Shown here in pieces: positions 53,803 to 63,322 of a DNA stretch of 64,000 nucleotides (within the stretch, counting starts at the first letter, position 1; every line of letters starts with the position of its first letter). The stretch is from positions 62,001 to 126,000 of the forward strand of contig JQIS01000010.1 of assembly GCA_000830175.1 (NCBI GenBank), read 5' to 3'. Source of the stretch: Sulfurovum sp. FS08-3 (GTDB lineage Bacteria; Campylobacterota; Campylobacteria; Campylobacterales; Sulfurovaceae). Position numbers and translations under genes: made by a program. The notes below the pieces were generated by a model. The model was not told the DNA's origin. It worked only from the letters and a program-made list of their open reading frames with translations, and did no database searches.

Positions 53803-54750
53803 TTACCACCCCTTTTTGATATTTTCGATGTGTTTGCCGTAGGTTTGGGTGAAGTCGTGGGTGCCTTGTGCGTTTTTGACGAAGTAGAGGTAGTCGGTGG
53901 TGGCGGGTTTGAGGGCGGCACGGATAGCGGGGGCGGATACCGATGAGACAGGGTAGGGCGGGAAGCCTTTGTTTTTGTAGGTGTTGAAGGGGGTGGTGTC
54001 CTCTTTGATACGCTTAGCGGTGACTTTGATGTGGGAGTATTTGCCGTAATTGAGTGTGCCATCCATTTGCAAAGGCATATCTTGGGCAAGGCGGTTGTAG
54101 ATTACAGAGGCGACGATAGGCATCTCGGCTTCATTGGCGGCCTCTTTTTGGATAATCGAAGCTAGGGTTAAGATGGTGTTGAAGGTATAAATATCAAGCG
54201 TTTGGTTGGTCTCTTGGGTGTAGATTGTGGCGTATTTTTTGTTGCTTTGGGCTACCAAAAAGGCTATGAGTTTCTCCTCTTTGATACCGTGGGGTAGGTG
54301 GTAGGTGTCGGGATAGATTCCCGCTTCTTTGTAGGGGGATTGCTTGTCGTACTCACTTAAGAGTTTGGCTTCATCGAGTCTAAGCTGAGCGGCTATCTCT
54401 TGGAGAAAAATATAGGTGGTTTCGCCTGGAATGAGGGTGATTTTTTGGATAGCAAAACGTGCGTTGGTAAGAGCCATCAAAAACTCTATTCGGTTCATGG
54501 TGGTAGAGGGCATTTGGATATGACCGCTTTTGGGTGAGCCAATAAGACGCATCAAATAGGTATCAATTAGTGATAAATTGTGTCCGTTTTTAGTTAGATG
54601 TGTTATAATTTTGCCAATCGATCCCTTGGGGATATAGAGTGTTTTTTGTGTGGTGACAGGCACGGAGAGGTAAAAAAGGAGTGAAAAAGTGATTATCAAA
54701 ACCGTATCGACTATCCACGCTATTATTCGTAATATTGTGCTTTTTATCAT
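53803..54750 (-). CDS. mltG: Endolytic murein transglycosylase MltG
   Basis: A 315-residue YceG/MltG protein with one N-terminal membrane helix (about residues 12-32), a LysM-like region and the catalytic Glu in LASIIQKEAANEAEMP, followed by VIYNRLAQDMPLQMDGTLNY. It trims nascent glycan strands. The ATG at 54750 lies 62 bases inside the divergent AsmA-like gene, with a weak ribosome site. Confidence 0.92.
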   Translation of the reverse strand: MIKSTILRIIAWIVDTVLIITFSLLFYLSVPVTTQKTLYIPKGSIGKIITHLTKNGHNLSLIDTYLMRLIGSPKSGHIQMPSTTMNRIEFLMALTNARFAIQKITLIPGETTYIFLQEIAAQLRLDEAKLLSEYDKQSPYKEAGIYPDTYHLPHGIKEEKLIAFLVAQSNKKYATIYTQETNQTLDIYTFNTILTLASIIQKEAANEAEMPIVASVIYNRLAQDMPLQMDGTLNYGKYSHIKVTAKRIKEDTTPFNTYKNKGFPPYPVSSVSAPAIRAALKPATTDYLYFVKNAQGTHDFTQTYGKHIENIKKGW

Positions 54751-57295
54751 TGCTTTAATTCTATCCCTTGTCGTTTGGCTCTATGCAGGTATTTCGATTG
54801 AGAAATTCAAACTCTACAACATCAGTGTGGATGGATTATACCTAAAACTAGATAAAAAACTTATTCTAAAAGCCAAACAGGTGGTGCTTCAAAAAACCAA
54901 ACAGAGTCCAAAAATTGAAAATATTGACCAAATATTTGATCGTATCAAGTATGGATTTACCTTTTTTGAGTTGGTACAGCTTGAAAAAGTTGTCTTCAAA
55001 AACAACCACTACGCCATCAACTACGTCAATAATCTCTTGCACGTTGTGAGCGATGAGTACGAGAGCGTAGTCGATATCAAACGTCATGGTCAAGAACTCC
55101 ACGCCGATGTATCGTTGCTCTATATCAAACAAGAGGATATTACACTCTGGGGCAAAGTGGTTTATCATTTAAAAAGCGGCACGATAGAGAGCAAAGGAGG
55201 GTATCGAGCCTACGACATTGAGGGGAAGTTTGATTTTGGCAAAGTCAAAAATCTCGTAGCGTTGAAGATTGATGCCAATGAGACAGGCTCTATCGAACGT
55301 ATCATCCATCGCTTTATCAAAAAGCCCAAAACCAATGAGTGGATACTTAAACGTGCCTTAGCCAAACGCTACAGAGTCAATCACTTTGAAGCCAAAGGGG
55401 AGATTGTCAATGGTGCGTTTAAGCTTGATATGGATTCGCTCTACGGTGAAGCGTACGCCCAAGGACTTAAGGTCTATTTTCAAGAAGATCTCAATGAGTC
55501 GGTTGATATTCCAGAGGTAGCCATACGCTACCAAAAGGGCAATTTATACTTTTACCCACGCCACGCCACCTACAAAGACAAAAACATCACCTCTGCGTTT
55601 GTAGCCATTGAGGATTTGGATGAAAGTGTACAACATCTCAAAGTCCAACTCAACCTTACCTCTCAACTCGATAGCACCATCAAAGAGATACTTGATGCTT
55701 ACAAACTCCAATTCCCTATCGTGCAAAAGCGTGGAGTCACAGAGGCTTTGTTGCGTATCGGGGTCAATCTCAAAACCCATCAAGCCACCTTTGAGGGTGA
55801 TTTCAATCTCACCAAAGGAGAAGTACACATCGCCAAAGCCCCTTTGCCTATCAACGAGGCAAAAATTAGCTACGCCAACAAAATAGTCACTCTCAAAGAG
55901 GTCTATTTGGAGACTCCACTCTACAAAGGCAAAGTGACAGGAGAGGTGAAATTGGCTCACAAAAAGGCGGATTTGGATGTCGATTTGGAGCGTTTTAGTG
56001 TCACCAAAGGCAAAAAGAGGATTGTCGATGCCTCCGATATGAAGCTCCCCGTTACGCTGGAGTACGATAAAGGGGTACGCTTTAGTATTCCCGCTCTTCA
56101 AACCGTTATCTATACGAAACAATCGAGCGTTGTGATGGATTTTGAAGATATTAACCGTATCAAACCCTATCTCAAAGTTTTACCCTCCGATATTGATGGT
56201 GGAAAGCTTACATTAAATACGCATGATTTTCATGATTTTACCCTAAGCGGTTACGCCCAGTGGAGAGAGTGTTTTTTGTACTCCCAAAAAGATGTGTGCC
56301 ATACCCGTTTGCCCTTTGAGGGAAGTATCACAAAAGGGGAGCTTAAGCTCAAAATCTTTGGCAACAAAATCAACTACTCTACCTATAATAATACCGTCTA
56401 TGTCAAGGATTTGCATATCGATTTGCACAAATTGCTCCAAAAGCCAAACGGCAAGAGCAGTGGCAGTGGCAATGGCAATGGTAAAACCGACTCATCCAAG
56501 ATTCATAATCTCACCATTTTGGGCAAAAACTCTATCATCTCCTACAAAAATTATCGGCTCAAAACCCCTCACTACTCTATCGATATAGATGGCAATCGAC
56601 TCCTTTTCCAAAGCAACGACGGCGTTGCTAATCTCTATTTCAAAAAAGTAGGCGACAAGATTGCTATTGATGCGGTCAATATTGATGATGCGATGCTCCA
56701 TCCCCTTATCAACTTCGATGCTCTAAAGGGCGGAAGATACACGCTTCATCTAGCAGGAGACACCCCAAAGCAAATAGAGGGCAAGATAGTGATTGAGGGT
56801 GGTACACTTGAGAGATTTCAAGGCTACAACAATGTCGTAGCGTTTCTCAACGCCATTCCCGCACTTGTCGCCCTCTCCAATCCAGGATTTAATGACAAAG
56901 GCTACGAGATAAAAGAGGGTGCAATAGAGTATAGCATCATCAACCAAAACCTTATCAAACTCAAATCGATTCGCATTATAGGAGGCTCATCGACGATTGT
57001 GGGAGCAGGGGAGATCAATGTAGCTACCCAATTGGTATCCATAGATTTGGCTATACAAACCGCACGAGAGATTGGCAAAGTAGTGGGTTCTATTCCTATT
57101 GTGGGGTATATTTTGGTAGGCGATGGCAAGAGTGTCGCTACGGGAATCACAGTACGAGGCTCACTAAACAATCCCAAAGTCGAATCACACGCTATCAAAG
57201 ATATGGTTTCGCTTCCATTGGGCATGATTGAACGACTGCTTAAATCCCCCGCACGGCTTATTGATGGGAACAAAAAAGCTAACTCTAAACGATAA
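54689..57295 (+). CDS. Large AsmA-like (YhdP/DUF3971-type) envelope protein
   Basis: An 868-residue protein with one N-terminal anchor helix (about residues 14-34) and a long beta-rich periplasmic body. The end resembles AsmA-like C-terminal regions (IRIIGGSSTIVGAGEINV, GYILVGDGKSVATGI). Such proteins bridge the periplasm in lipid transport. A Gly/Ser/Asn run lies near residue 590. GTG 54689 has AAGGAG 8 bases upstream. The 5' end overlaps mltG head-on by 62 bases. Confidence 0.82.
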   Translation: MIIKTVSTIHAIIRNIVLFIIALILSLVVWLYAGISIEKFKLYNISVDGLYLKLDKKLILKAKQVVLQKTKQSPKIENIDQIFDRIKYGFTFFELVQLEKVVFKNNHYAINYVNNLLHVVSDEYESVVDIKRHGQELHADVSLLYIKQEDITLWGKVVYHLKSGTIESKGGYRAYDIEGKFDFGKVKNLVALKIDANETGSIERIIHRFIKKPKTNEWILKRALAKRYRVNHFEAKGEIVNGAFKLDMDSLYGEAYAQGLKVYFQEDLNESVDIPEVAIRYQKGNLYFYPRHATYKDKNITSAFVAIEDLDESVQHLKVQLNLTSQLDSTIKEILDAYKLQFPIVQKRGVTEALLRIGVNLKTHQATFEGDFNLTKGEVHIAKAPLPINEAKISYANKIVTLKEVYLETPLYKGKVTGEVKLAHKKADLDVDLERFSVTKGKKRIVDASDMKLPVTLEYDKGVRFSIPALQTVIYTKQSSVVMDFEDINRIKPYLKVLPSDIDGGKLTLNTHDFHDFTLSGYAQWRECFLYSQKDVCHTRLPFEGSITKGELKLKIFGNKINYSTYNNTVYVKDLHIDLHKLLQKPNGKSSGSGNGNGKTDSSKIHNLTILGKNSIISYKNYRLKTPHYSIDIDGNRLLFQSNDGVANLYFKKVGDKIAIDAVNIDDAMLHPLINFDALKGGRYTLHLAGDTPKQIEGKIVIEGGTLERFQGYNNVVAFLNAIPALVALSNPGFNDKGYEIKEGAIEYSIINQNLIKLKSIRIIGGSSTIVGAGEINVATQLVSIDLAIQTAREIGKVVGSIPIVGYILVGDGKSVATGITVRGSLNNPKVESHAIKDMVSLPLGMIERLLKSPARLIDGNKKANSKR

Positions 57296-57334
57296 TTGGG
57301 GATAATTCAGGTTTATGAAGAGAAATGGAATACA

Positions 57335-58429
57335 ATGAAAATTAAGACCGATATTGCACACTTTACCTCCCCTTTGTATCTTGAGAGTGGGCGGATACTT
57401 GAACCTTACGATATCGCCTATGAGACCTATGGAGAGCTAAATGTTGATAAAAGTAACGCCATTTTAATTTGCCATGCACTAAGCGGTTCGCACCATGCAG
57501 CGGGGTTTTATGAAAATGACCGCAAAGCGGGTTGGTGGGATGGTTTGATTGGCAGTGGCAAAGCGATTGATACCAATAGATATTTTGTCATTTGCACCAA
57601 TACACTAGCATCGTGTTTTGGAAGTTCGGGACCTATGAGTCAAAATTACCCCAGTGAGCAACCCTATCGCTTCAAGTTTCCCGTTGTGACAATCAAAGAT
57701 ATGATAAAAGCCCAAAAAAACTTTTTGGCGACATTGGGAATCTATCACCTTAGAGCCATTGTGGGAGGTTCGATGGGGGGAATGCAAGCGTTGCAGTTTG
57801 CTGTGGATTTTCCAGACTTTGCCGATGATATTATCCCTATGGCGACCACCTACGCCACTCGCCCGTGGACGATAGCGTTTAACAAAGTCGCCATGGAGGC
57901 TATTCGCAAAGACCCACGATTCAAAGATGGAAATTACGACAAAGATGCGTTCAAAGAGGAGGGGTTGGATGGTTTGGCAATCGGTAGGGTAGCGGGACAC
58001 ATCTCTTACCTCTCGCCCTTTTCGATGGACAAAAAATTTGGACGCAATTACGTCAATAACGATGGACTCTTTGAGCTTTTTGGACGCTACGAAGTGGAGC
58101 GTTATATGGAGTATAATACCGCCAATTTTGCCAAGATGTTTGATCCTCTTAGCTACCTCTACATCATCAAAGCTATCAATACCTTTAATCTCTCACGAGG
58201 TTACGACTCGCTTTATGAGGCTATTGGGCGTATCAAAGCCTCCATTCATTTGATCAGTTTCAAAGCCGATTACCTCTTTTTCCCTGCCGAAATGGAGCAT
58301 ATCTACAAAATGATGCAACGCAACAAACAAAAGGTAAGCTACCACGAAATCGACAGCGACTACGGACATGATGCTTTTTTGGTAGAGATTGAGAAGTTTG
58401 ACACCATTGTGCGAGAGGTGCTGCAATAA
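57335..58429 (+). CDS. metX: Homoserine O-acetyltransferase MetX
   Basis: A 364-residue alpha/beta hydrolase-fold acyltransferase. The nucleophile Ser is in VGGSMGGMQALQFA, the Asp in FKADYLFFP and the His in DYGHDAFLVE. It acylates homoserine for methionine synthesis. I chose ATG 57335 because the protein then starts like the family (TSPLYLESGRILEPYDIAYE). Confidence 0.94.
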   Translation: MKIKTDIAHFTSPLYLESGRILEPYDIAYETYGELNVDKSNAILICHALSGSHHAAGFYENDRKAGWWDGLIGSGKAIDTNRYFVICTNTLASCFGSSGPMSQNYPSEQPYRFKFPVVTIKDMIKAQKNFLATLGIYHLRAIVGGSMGGMQALQFAVDFPDFADDIIPMATTYATRPWTIAFNKVAMEAIRKDPRFKDGNYDKDAFKEEGLDGLAIGRVAGHISYLSPFSMDKKFGRNYVNNDGLFELFGRYEVERYMEYNTANFAKMFDPLSYLYIIKAINTFNLSRGYDSLYEAIGRIKASIHLISFKADYLFFPAEMEHIYKMMQRNKQKVSYHEIDSDYGHDAFLVEIEKFDTIVREVLQ

Positions 58430-58432
58430 GTG

Positions 58433-59320
58433 CTATCTCAACCTCCCCACAACTTCCAAAGCCTCCATCTCAAACTTAGAAAATGCAAACCATTTTTTGC
58501 CCAAATCTTTGAGACTCGCTCCGATGTGGTAAATCTCCACACCATCAAGTATCAAAAATCTATCGTGAGCTTTTTTGAACTCTTGAAGTTCTATGTTTTT
58601 ATATTGGGCTTTGTATTTTTGGTAGTCTAAACTCAACTGTTTGGAAAGGGTTGTCGTATAGATTTTAAACCTAATGTTTGGGTATTTGCTAAAGAGTGTA
58701 AAAACGGTGTCGTCGATGTAATTATCTATAAACACTACCTCCTTTTTTGCACTCTTTAGCAAACCGTTTACAAAAGCATAAGCATCGTAAATTTGCCCAT
58801 CATAAAAGATGCCCTCGTTTGGTTTTTTGTTTTTCTCTTCAAGTGCATTTAGGATTTGTTCTATTTTTTCATCTGTTTTAAGCTCATAGGTTATTTGTCG
58901 TTTTTCCAAAGCTTCCATCTTGGCAAATAGCAAACTATTTGAACCAATAATTTTTCGCATCTCCACAAAAGCTCGAATGATTTTGACGCTTATATCTACC
59001 GCTACGGTGCTTTTTAACACCGCACTAAGCATCGAAACGCCTTGCTCTGTGAAAGCATACGGCGGTCTTCTTAAGCCCATTTTATCGGAATTGGAAGTCA
59101 CAAATTGTGACCTCCAATTTTCAAACTCCTCTTGTGAGAGTTGAAACATAAAGTCTATAGGAAATCTATGTATATTTCTTTTTACGGCTTGATTGAGTGC
59201 TTTTGTCTCCACATTGTAAAGCTCTGCCAAATCACGATCTAGCATCACTTGAAGCCCACGAATGGTGTGGATTTTGGTTTGTAGGTTTTGATGGTCTATT
59301 GTTTGCAGTTTATTATTCAT
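58433..59320 (-). CDS. ORF6N-domain protein with PLD-like C-terminal domain
   Basis: A 295-residue protein. An ORF6N DNA-binding domain occupies about residues 12-110 (VMLDRDLAELYNVETKALNQ, FPIDFMFQL, YAFTEQGVSML). A short coiled coil follows, then a phospholipase-D-like C-terminal domain (VVFIDNYIDD, HDRFLILDG, YHIGASLKDLGKKW). The HKD motif is HDR here (Lys to Arg), as I recall is usual for this family. It is associated with phages and mobile DNA, and is a single gene here. Confidence 0.85.
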   Translation of the reverse strand: MNNKLQTIDHQNLQTKIHTIRGLQVMLDRDLAELYNVETKALNQAVKRNIHRFPIDFMFQLSQEEFENWRSQFVTSNSDKMGLRRPPYAFTEQGVSMLSAVLKSTVAVDISVKIIRAFVEMRKIIGSNSLLFAKMEALEKRQITYELKTDEKIEQILNALEEKNKKPNEGIFYDGQIYDAYAFVNGLLKSAKKEVVFIDNYIDDTVFTLFSKYPNIRFKIYTTTLSKQLSLDYQKYKAQYKNIELQEFKKAHDRFLILDGVEIYHIGASLKDLGKKWFAFSKFEMEALEVVGRLR

Positions 59321-59389
59321 CTTGGCTCACTCCTTTTTGATTCATTCCTATTTGTATCGCTCTGATTTTTTGCGGTGGGGGTTGTTTTT

Positions 59390-59539
59390 CATCTTCTATT
59401 ACGAGTTACATTGGCAATGGTTGCTTCTAAAACTTGCCAACTCATATTGTTAAGTCTATTGATTTTGAAATAAAAATCATTATTGTGTTTTGCTATAAAA
59501 CCCTCTTTTTTGACTACAAAAAATATTTTAATGATTATA
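59390..59539 (-). pseudogene. Remnant coding segment (about 48 aa, no start codon)
   Basis: A minus-strand frame reads FFVVKKEGFIAKHNNDFYF, KINRLNNMSWQVLEATIANV, TRNRR, then stop. The composition is protein-like, but no start codon precedes it before an in-frame TAA. It is likely the tail of a deleted gene. The family is not recognised. The rest of the 59321-59679 gap shows no gene. Confidence 0.35.
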
Positions 59540-59679
59540 TCTTATTTTGTTTATGCCCTCACACTCTTCTAAGGTAGAATAAATAGTACAAGAGGATACA
59601 AGGGAGGGTTCTTTTCAATTAATAATTAACGGCAAATAAGATACAATATCCATTAAACTATTTGGCAAAGAGATTGAGA

Positions 59680-59895
59680 ATGAAACCCAAAACATTTGAA
59701 GAGAAGCTAGAGTACTCCAAGGAGATACTAGAGAAGTTGATGAATCCAGAAATTACCCTTGAAGAGTCGCTTAGGCTCTACGAAGAGGGAATCAAAAATA
59801 TCAAAGAGGCTCAAAATTTGATAGAAAAGGCCAAAACCAAGATTGAAATCATCGAACAAAAACATTTTGGAGAAGATAATGACCCGAGAGATTAA
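59680..59895 (+). CDS. xseB: Exodeoxyribonuclease VII small subunit XseB
   Basis: A 71-residue XseB with the typical FEEKLEYSKEILEKL and EITLEESLRLYEEGIKNI segments. I chose ATG 59680 rather than TTG 59662 because it gives the normal N-terminus. It overlaps the nitrilase-like gene by 17 bases. xseA is not in the window. Confidence 0.93.
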   Translation: MKPKTFEEKLEYSKEILEKLMNPEITLEESLRLYEEGIKNIKEAQNLIEKAKTKIEIIEQKHFGEDNDPRD

Positions 59896-60697
59896 AGTCG
59901 CCGCACTCCAACTCCCAACGCTGGGGATGAATGCTACGAAATTGGAATTTTATATCCAAAACGCCCACAAAAGAGGGGCAAAAATTATTGTTTTTGGAGA
60001 GTATGTACTCAATCATTTCTTCAAAGAGCTTGAATCGATGCCCCAAGCGATGATCAAAGAGCAGACCCAAAAGAACATCGGCACACTCAAACGCTACGCC
60101 ATGGAGTACGATATTACCTTTATTGCTCCCATTGTCACCGTCAAGCGACGAAAGTTTTACAAAGAGATTGCTAAAATCGCCCCCAAATCGATTGCTTATT
60201 ACACCCAACAAATCCTTATTCCCTACAGTCATTGGAATGAGAAGTACTTTTTTTCCAATCCTACACAGCCCCTACAAGAGCCGATGATTTTCAATGTGGA
60301 GGGTATCAAGGTGTGCGTCTTTGCAGGGTTTGAGTTGCATTTTGACTACTTTTGGCAAGTGGTGATGAGAAAACGGGTCGATTTGGTTATTTTGCCTACC
60401 GTTTCAACCTTTGAATCGCACAATCGATGGCGTGAAATTCTCAAAACCAAAGCCTTTTTGCACGGATGTTATATCCTAAGAGCCAATCGTGTAGGCGAAT
60501 ACATCGACAAAAAATTTAGCTGGAACTTCTACGGCGATACGATGATAGTCGATCCCAAAGGGCATGTCGATATGATGCTTGAAGACAAAGAATCAATGCT
60601 TATTGAAACCATCTCCAAAAATATCACCATTGCCCACCGCAAAGATTGGGGATTTCATAGAGAACTCAAAATGCGAGGAGAGATATTTGATAATTGA
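59879..60697 (+). CDS. Nitrilase-superfamily protein lacking canonical catalytic residues
   Basis: A 272-residue carbon-nitrogen hydrolase fold. Glu41 of the triad is present (VFGEYVL). The Lys region reads YYTQQILIP, with Gln110 at the usual Lys, and the nucleophile region reads GIKVCVFAGFELHF, with Gly150 at the usual Cys and a Cys four residues earlier. The gene is nested in xseB and tatD by overlaps, so it is expressed. It may be a pseudoenzyme or a divergent hydrolase. Confidence 0.8.
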   Translation: MTREIKVAALQLPTLGMNATKLEFYIQNAHKRGAKIIVFGEYVLNHFFKELESMPQAMIKEQTQKNIGTLKRYAMEYDITFIAPIVTVKRRKFYKEIAKIAPKSIAYYTQQILIPYSHWNEKYFFSNPTQPLQEPMIFNVEGIKVCVFAGFELHFDYFWQVVMRKRVDLVILPTVSTFESHNRWREILKTKAFLHGCYILRANRVGEYIDKKFSWNFYGDTMIVDPKGHVDMMLEDKESMLIETISKNITIAHRKDWGFHRELKMRGEIFDN

Positions 60698-61484
60698 TAC
60701 CCATTGTCATCTTGATGATGCGTGCTACTTTGATGATTTTGAAAAGGTGTTGCAAGACGCCCAAGAGGCTAGGGTAGAGCGATTTATCATCCCCGCCGCC
60801 CATCCTGCTACCTTGCAAAGAGCGTTGGAGTTGTCGCAGCGTTATGACTCTATCTATTTTAGCGTAGGAGTCCACCCCTACGATGCCAATCTCTACGATA
60901 GAGCCTTTGTGGAGGAGTTTGTGACGCATCCCAAATGCGTAGCGGTAGGGGAGTGCGGACTTGACTATTACCGTTTGCCCGAAGACAAAAGTGCAATTGA
61001 GAGCTACAAAGCGTTGCAAAAAGAGGTCTTTGTTGATCACATCAATCTTGCCAAAAAGTACCAAAAGCCTTTGATTGTGCATATTCGAGAGGCTTCGCAA
61101 GATAGTATGGCATTGCTATTGGAGCATGAGGCGGGAGAAGTGGGGGGAGTATTGCACTGCTACAATGCCGATGCTATGTTGCTTCCATTGGCTCAGCATA
61201 ACTTCTATTTTGGTATTGGAGGAGTGATTACTTTTAAAAATGCACGAAAATTGATAGAGGTCTATCCGCACATTCCGCCCCACAAACTTCTCATCGAAAC
61301 CGACGCTCCCTATCTCACTCCCCACCCCCATCGAGGCAAACGCAATGAGCCTAGCTATTGTCGTATCATCGCCCAAAAGATGGCGGATTTGAGCCACATA
61401 GGCTTAGAGGAGATGGAAACCCTCACGACTCAAAATGCCTATCGATTGTTTAATCTATCCGCAATCGATACCCTTGACGCTTGA
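60687..61484 (+). CDS. tatD: TatD-family metal-dependent DNase
   Basis: A 265-residue TatD with DTHCHLDD (HxH), GECGLDYYR, VHIREASQD, LHCYNAD and ETDAPYLTPHPHRG metal-site motifs. I chose TTG 60687, which has GAGGAG 6 bases upstream and gives the normal start just before the HxH strand. It overlaps the nitrilase-like gene by 11 bases and the response-regulator gene convergently by 35 bases. Confidence 0.93.
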   Translation: MIIDTHCHLDDACYFDDFEKVLQDAQEARVERFIIPAAHPATLQRALELSQRYDSIYFSVGVHPYDANLYDRAFVEEFVTHPKCVAVGECGLDYYRLPEDKSAIESYKALQKEVFVDHINLAKKYQKPLIVHIREASQDSMALLLEHEAGEVGGVLHCYNADAMLLPLAQHNFYFGIGGVITFKNARKLIEVYPHIPPHKLLIETDAPYLTPHPHRGKRNEPSYCRIIAQKMADLSHIGLEEMETLTTQNAYRLFNLSAIDTLDA

Positions 61485-62124
61485 TGCTCTCGATTTTTTC
61501 TTTGCCCAAAATTTTACGCAAGTGTTTGATGTAGGTACGCAGTGACGTATCGCTAGGGGTCTCATCAAAGCTCCATAAATGGCTAAAGATATACTCGTGG
61601 GTTAAGACTTCATTGGTGTGCTTGACAAAGATTTTAAGCAACTGTGACTCTTTTTTGCCCAAAGCATAGGCTCGATCGTCGATGATAAGCTCACTGCTTT
61701 GGGTATTGTAACCGATACGTTCATCAATGGCAAGGATGGTCTGTTTGCGACTTGCAAAGCTACGTTTGAGGAGTGTTTCGATACGGATAAGCAACTCTTT
61801 GAGGATAAAAGGTTTGCGGATATAGTCATCGCACCCACTTGCAAAACCCATCTCCAAATCATCGACACTATTAAGCGACGTGATGAAGATGGTGGGGGTA
61901 TCTATCCCTTGCTCTCTTGCCCATCGAAGCAACTCAAACCCGTTGGGGGAGGGGACATTGACATCAAGCAAAAGCAAATCAAAGCGTTTTTCGTAGAGCA
62001 AATCTTGTGCTTCCATTCCACTAAACGCTGCTTCAACGCTGTAGTGATTATCCTCCAAAAAGTCGGCAATGGTATCGTTGAGATTGCTATCGTCTTCGAG
62101 TATGAGCAGGTGAGCTTTGGACAT
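61450..62124 (-). CDS. OmpR-family response regulator
   Basis: A 224-residue response regulator. The receiver has LILEDDSNL, phospho-accepting Asp in DLLLLDVNVPSP and Lys in DYIRKPF. The C-terminal winged helix has ELLIDDRAYALGKKESQLL and DTSLRTYIKHLRKIL. ATG 62124 overlaps the thioredoxin stop (TAATG). There is no histidine kinase gene next to it in the window. Its DNA-binding class fits the 11-bp repeats found near 5.3 and 7.65 kb, but no link is shown. Confidence 0.9.
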   Translation of the reverse strand: MSKAHLLILEDDSNLNDTIADFLEDNHYSVEAAFSGMEAQDLLYEKRFDLLLLDVNVPSPNGFELLRWAREQGIDTPTIFITSLNSVDDLEMGFASGCDDYIRKPFILKELLIRIETLLKRSFASRKQTILAIDERIGYNTQSSELIIDDRAYALGKKESQLLKIFVKHTNEVLTHEYIFSHLWSFDETPSDTSLRTYIKHLRKILGKEKIESIKRQGYRLRID

Positions 62125-62552
62125 TATCGGTATTGGTTTATCCAATTGATAAGCCGTGCTTCGTTTAACGCTCCGCTTACTCTATCGACCTCAACGCCGT
62201 TTTTGAAGAGTATCAACGTAGGAATAGAACGAATGGCGTATGTGGCACTAAGATTTTGCTCTTCGTCGCTATTGACTTTGAGAAGCGTGGCGTGAGGCGA
62301 GAGCTTTTTGGATACGGCATTAAAAACAGGAGCCATTTGCATACAAGGCCCACACCACGAAGCCCAAAAATCGACCACTACGGGAATATCGCTATTGACA
62401 AGGAAGCGTTCAAATTGGCTTTGGTTTACGCTTTTGGCGTCGACTCCTAGCAGTGAAGCTTTGCACGCACCGCAGTTGGCTTTGGCATAAGCCTCTTTTG
62501 CGGGAATCTTATTGACTTTGAGACAATGCGGACAGACAACATTTACAGACAT
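62124..62552 (-). CDS. trxC: Thioredoxin with N-terminal zinc ribbon (TrxC/Trx2 type)
   Basis: A 142-residue thioredoxin. The N-terminal zinc ribbon (CPHC at residues 7-10, CGAC at residues 27-30) is followed by a thioredoxin fold with WASWCGPCMQM. It is a cytoplasmic disulfide reductase. It sits 8 bases after the gene at 62561 and overlaps the response regulator by one base. Confidence 0.93.
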   Translation of the reverse strand: MSVNVVCPHCLKVNKIPAKEAYAKANCGACKASLLGVDAKSVNQSQFERFLVNSDIPVVVDFWASWCGPCMQMAPVFNAVSKKLSPHATLLKVNSDEEQNLSATYAIRSIPTLILFKNGVEVDRVSGALNEARLINWINQYR

Positions 62553-62560
62553 AGTGACTC

Positions 62561-62818
62561 CTAAATTTGCATCAGTTGATGTTTATTTTTTTCATAATTT
62601 AATTTTTTGATAAGGTTTTGTTGCATCTCATCCAATCGCTGAGCATCCACACGAAGTTTGAGCAACTTTTCGTCGATGGAGAGATGGGCATCATTATACT
62701 CAATTATCTTAAACTCTTTTTTGGTGAGGAGTCGTTTGAGTACGATTTTTAGCTCCTCTTCCTCTTTGAGAGGATAGGAGAGTTTTTTGATGTAGGGGGT
62801 AATGGTATCGTGCAGCAT
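62561..62818 (-). CDS. Small charged helical protein (85 aa), hypothetical
   Basis: Begins at ATG 62818, with AAAGG 9 bases upstream. The product is rich in Lys, Glu and Leu and is mostly helical, likely partly coiled-coil (LLKLRVDAQRLDEMQQNLI). It is not recognised. It is the first gene of a set with trxC and the response regulator. Confidence 0.6.
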   Translation of the reverse strand: MLHDTITPYIKKLSYPLKEEEELKIVLKRLLTKKEFKIIEYNDAHLSIDEKLLKLRVDAQRLDEMQQNLIKKLNYEKNKHQLMQI

Positions 62819-62946
62819 AAAATTTTGCCTTTGTTGTAATGGATTTGTTATTTTAACATAATTTGCTTGTAAGGCTATTGACACACCTTCGCAAGGCTTT
62901 AATAGCAATCTAGTTATAATTATCCCATCAAAAACAAGGAGCAACT

Positions 62947-63315
62947 ATGGAAGAGTTTTTTGGCAAGGCGTTGGGGGTAGTTAAGGGCAATGATGGAGTA
63001 ATGCCCATTGCAATAATGTTTGTATTTGCGTTAGGTATGACACTTATCCTAAGCAAAACCATCAAACTCAATCAAAAACAGAGCTATGTCATGCTAAGTA
63101 TGGTATTTGTCGGAATGATGCTGTTTTTAATAGGGCTTTATGCGATGTTTTTGAAGCCAAATGGTAAAAGTGAGGCAAATGCTACAAAGGGTGGCAATAT
63201 AAATATCTATAAAGAGAATAAACGAGTCGATGCAAACATATCCAACAAGAGTGGAAACAATACCAATGAGGCGAGAGGCAATGAAGATGGCACAGTTGTT
63301 ATCATCAACAACTAA
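62947..63315 (+). CDS. Small two-TM membrane protein, hypothetical
   Basis: A 122-residue protein from ATG 62947 (AAGGAG upstream) with two transmembrane helices (about 20-35 and 48-68) and a hydrophilic Asn/Gly/Lys-rich C-terminus. It precedes the TPR gene by 7 bases. The function is unknown. Confidence 0.6.
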   Translation: MEEFFGKALGVVKGNDGVMPIAIMFVFALGMTLILSKTIKLNQKQSYVMLSMVFVGMMLFLIGLYAMFLKPNGKSEANATKGGNINIYKENKRVDANISNKSGNNTNEARGNEDGTVVIINN

Positions 63316-63322
63316 AGGCTAA

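Noticed and set aside
55544-56122. 192-codon frame antisense to the AsmA-like gene
   Set aside because: It lies wholly inside a well-supported gene and has no start context or domain; a shadow frame.
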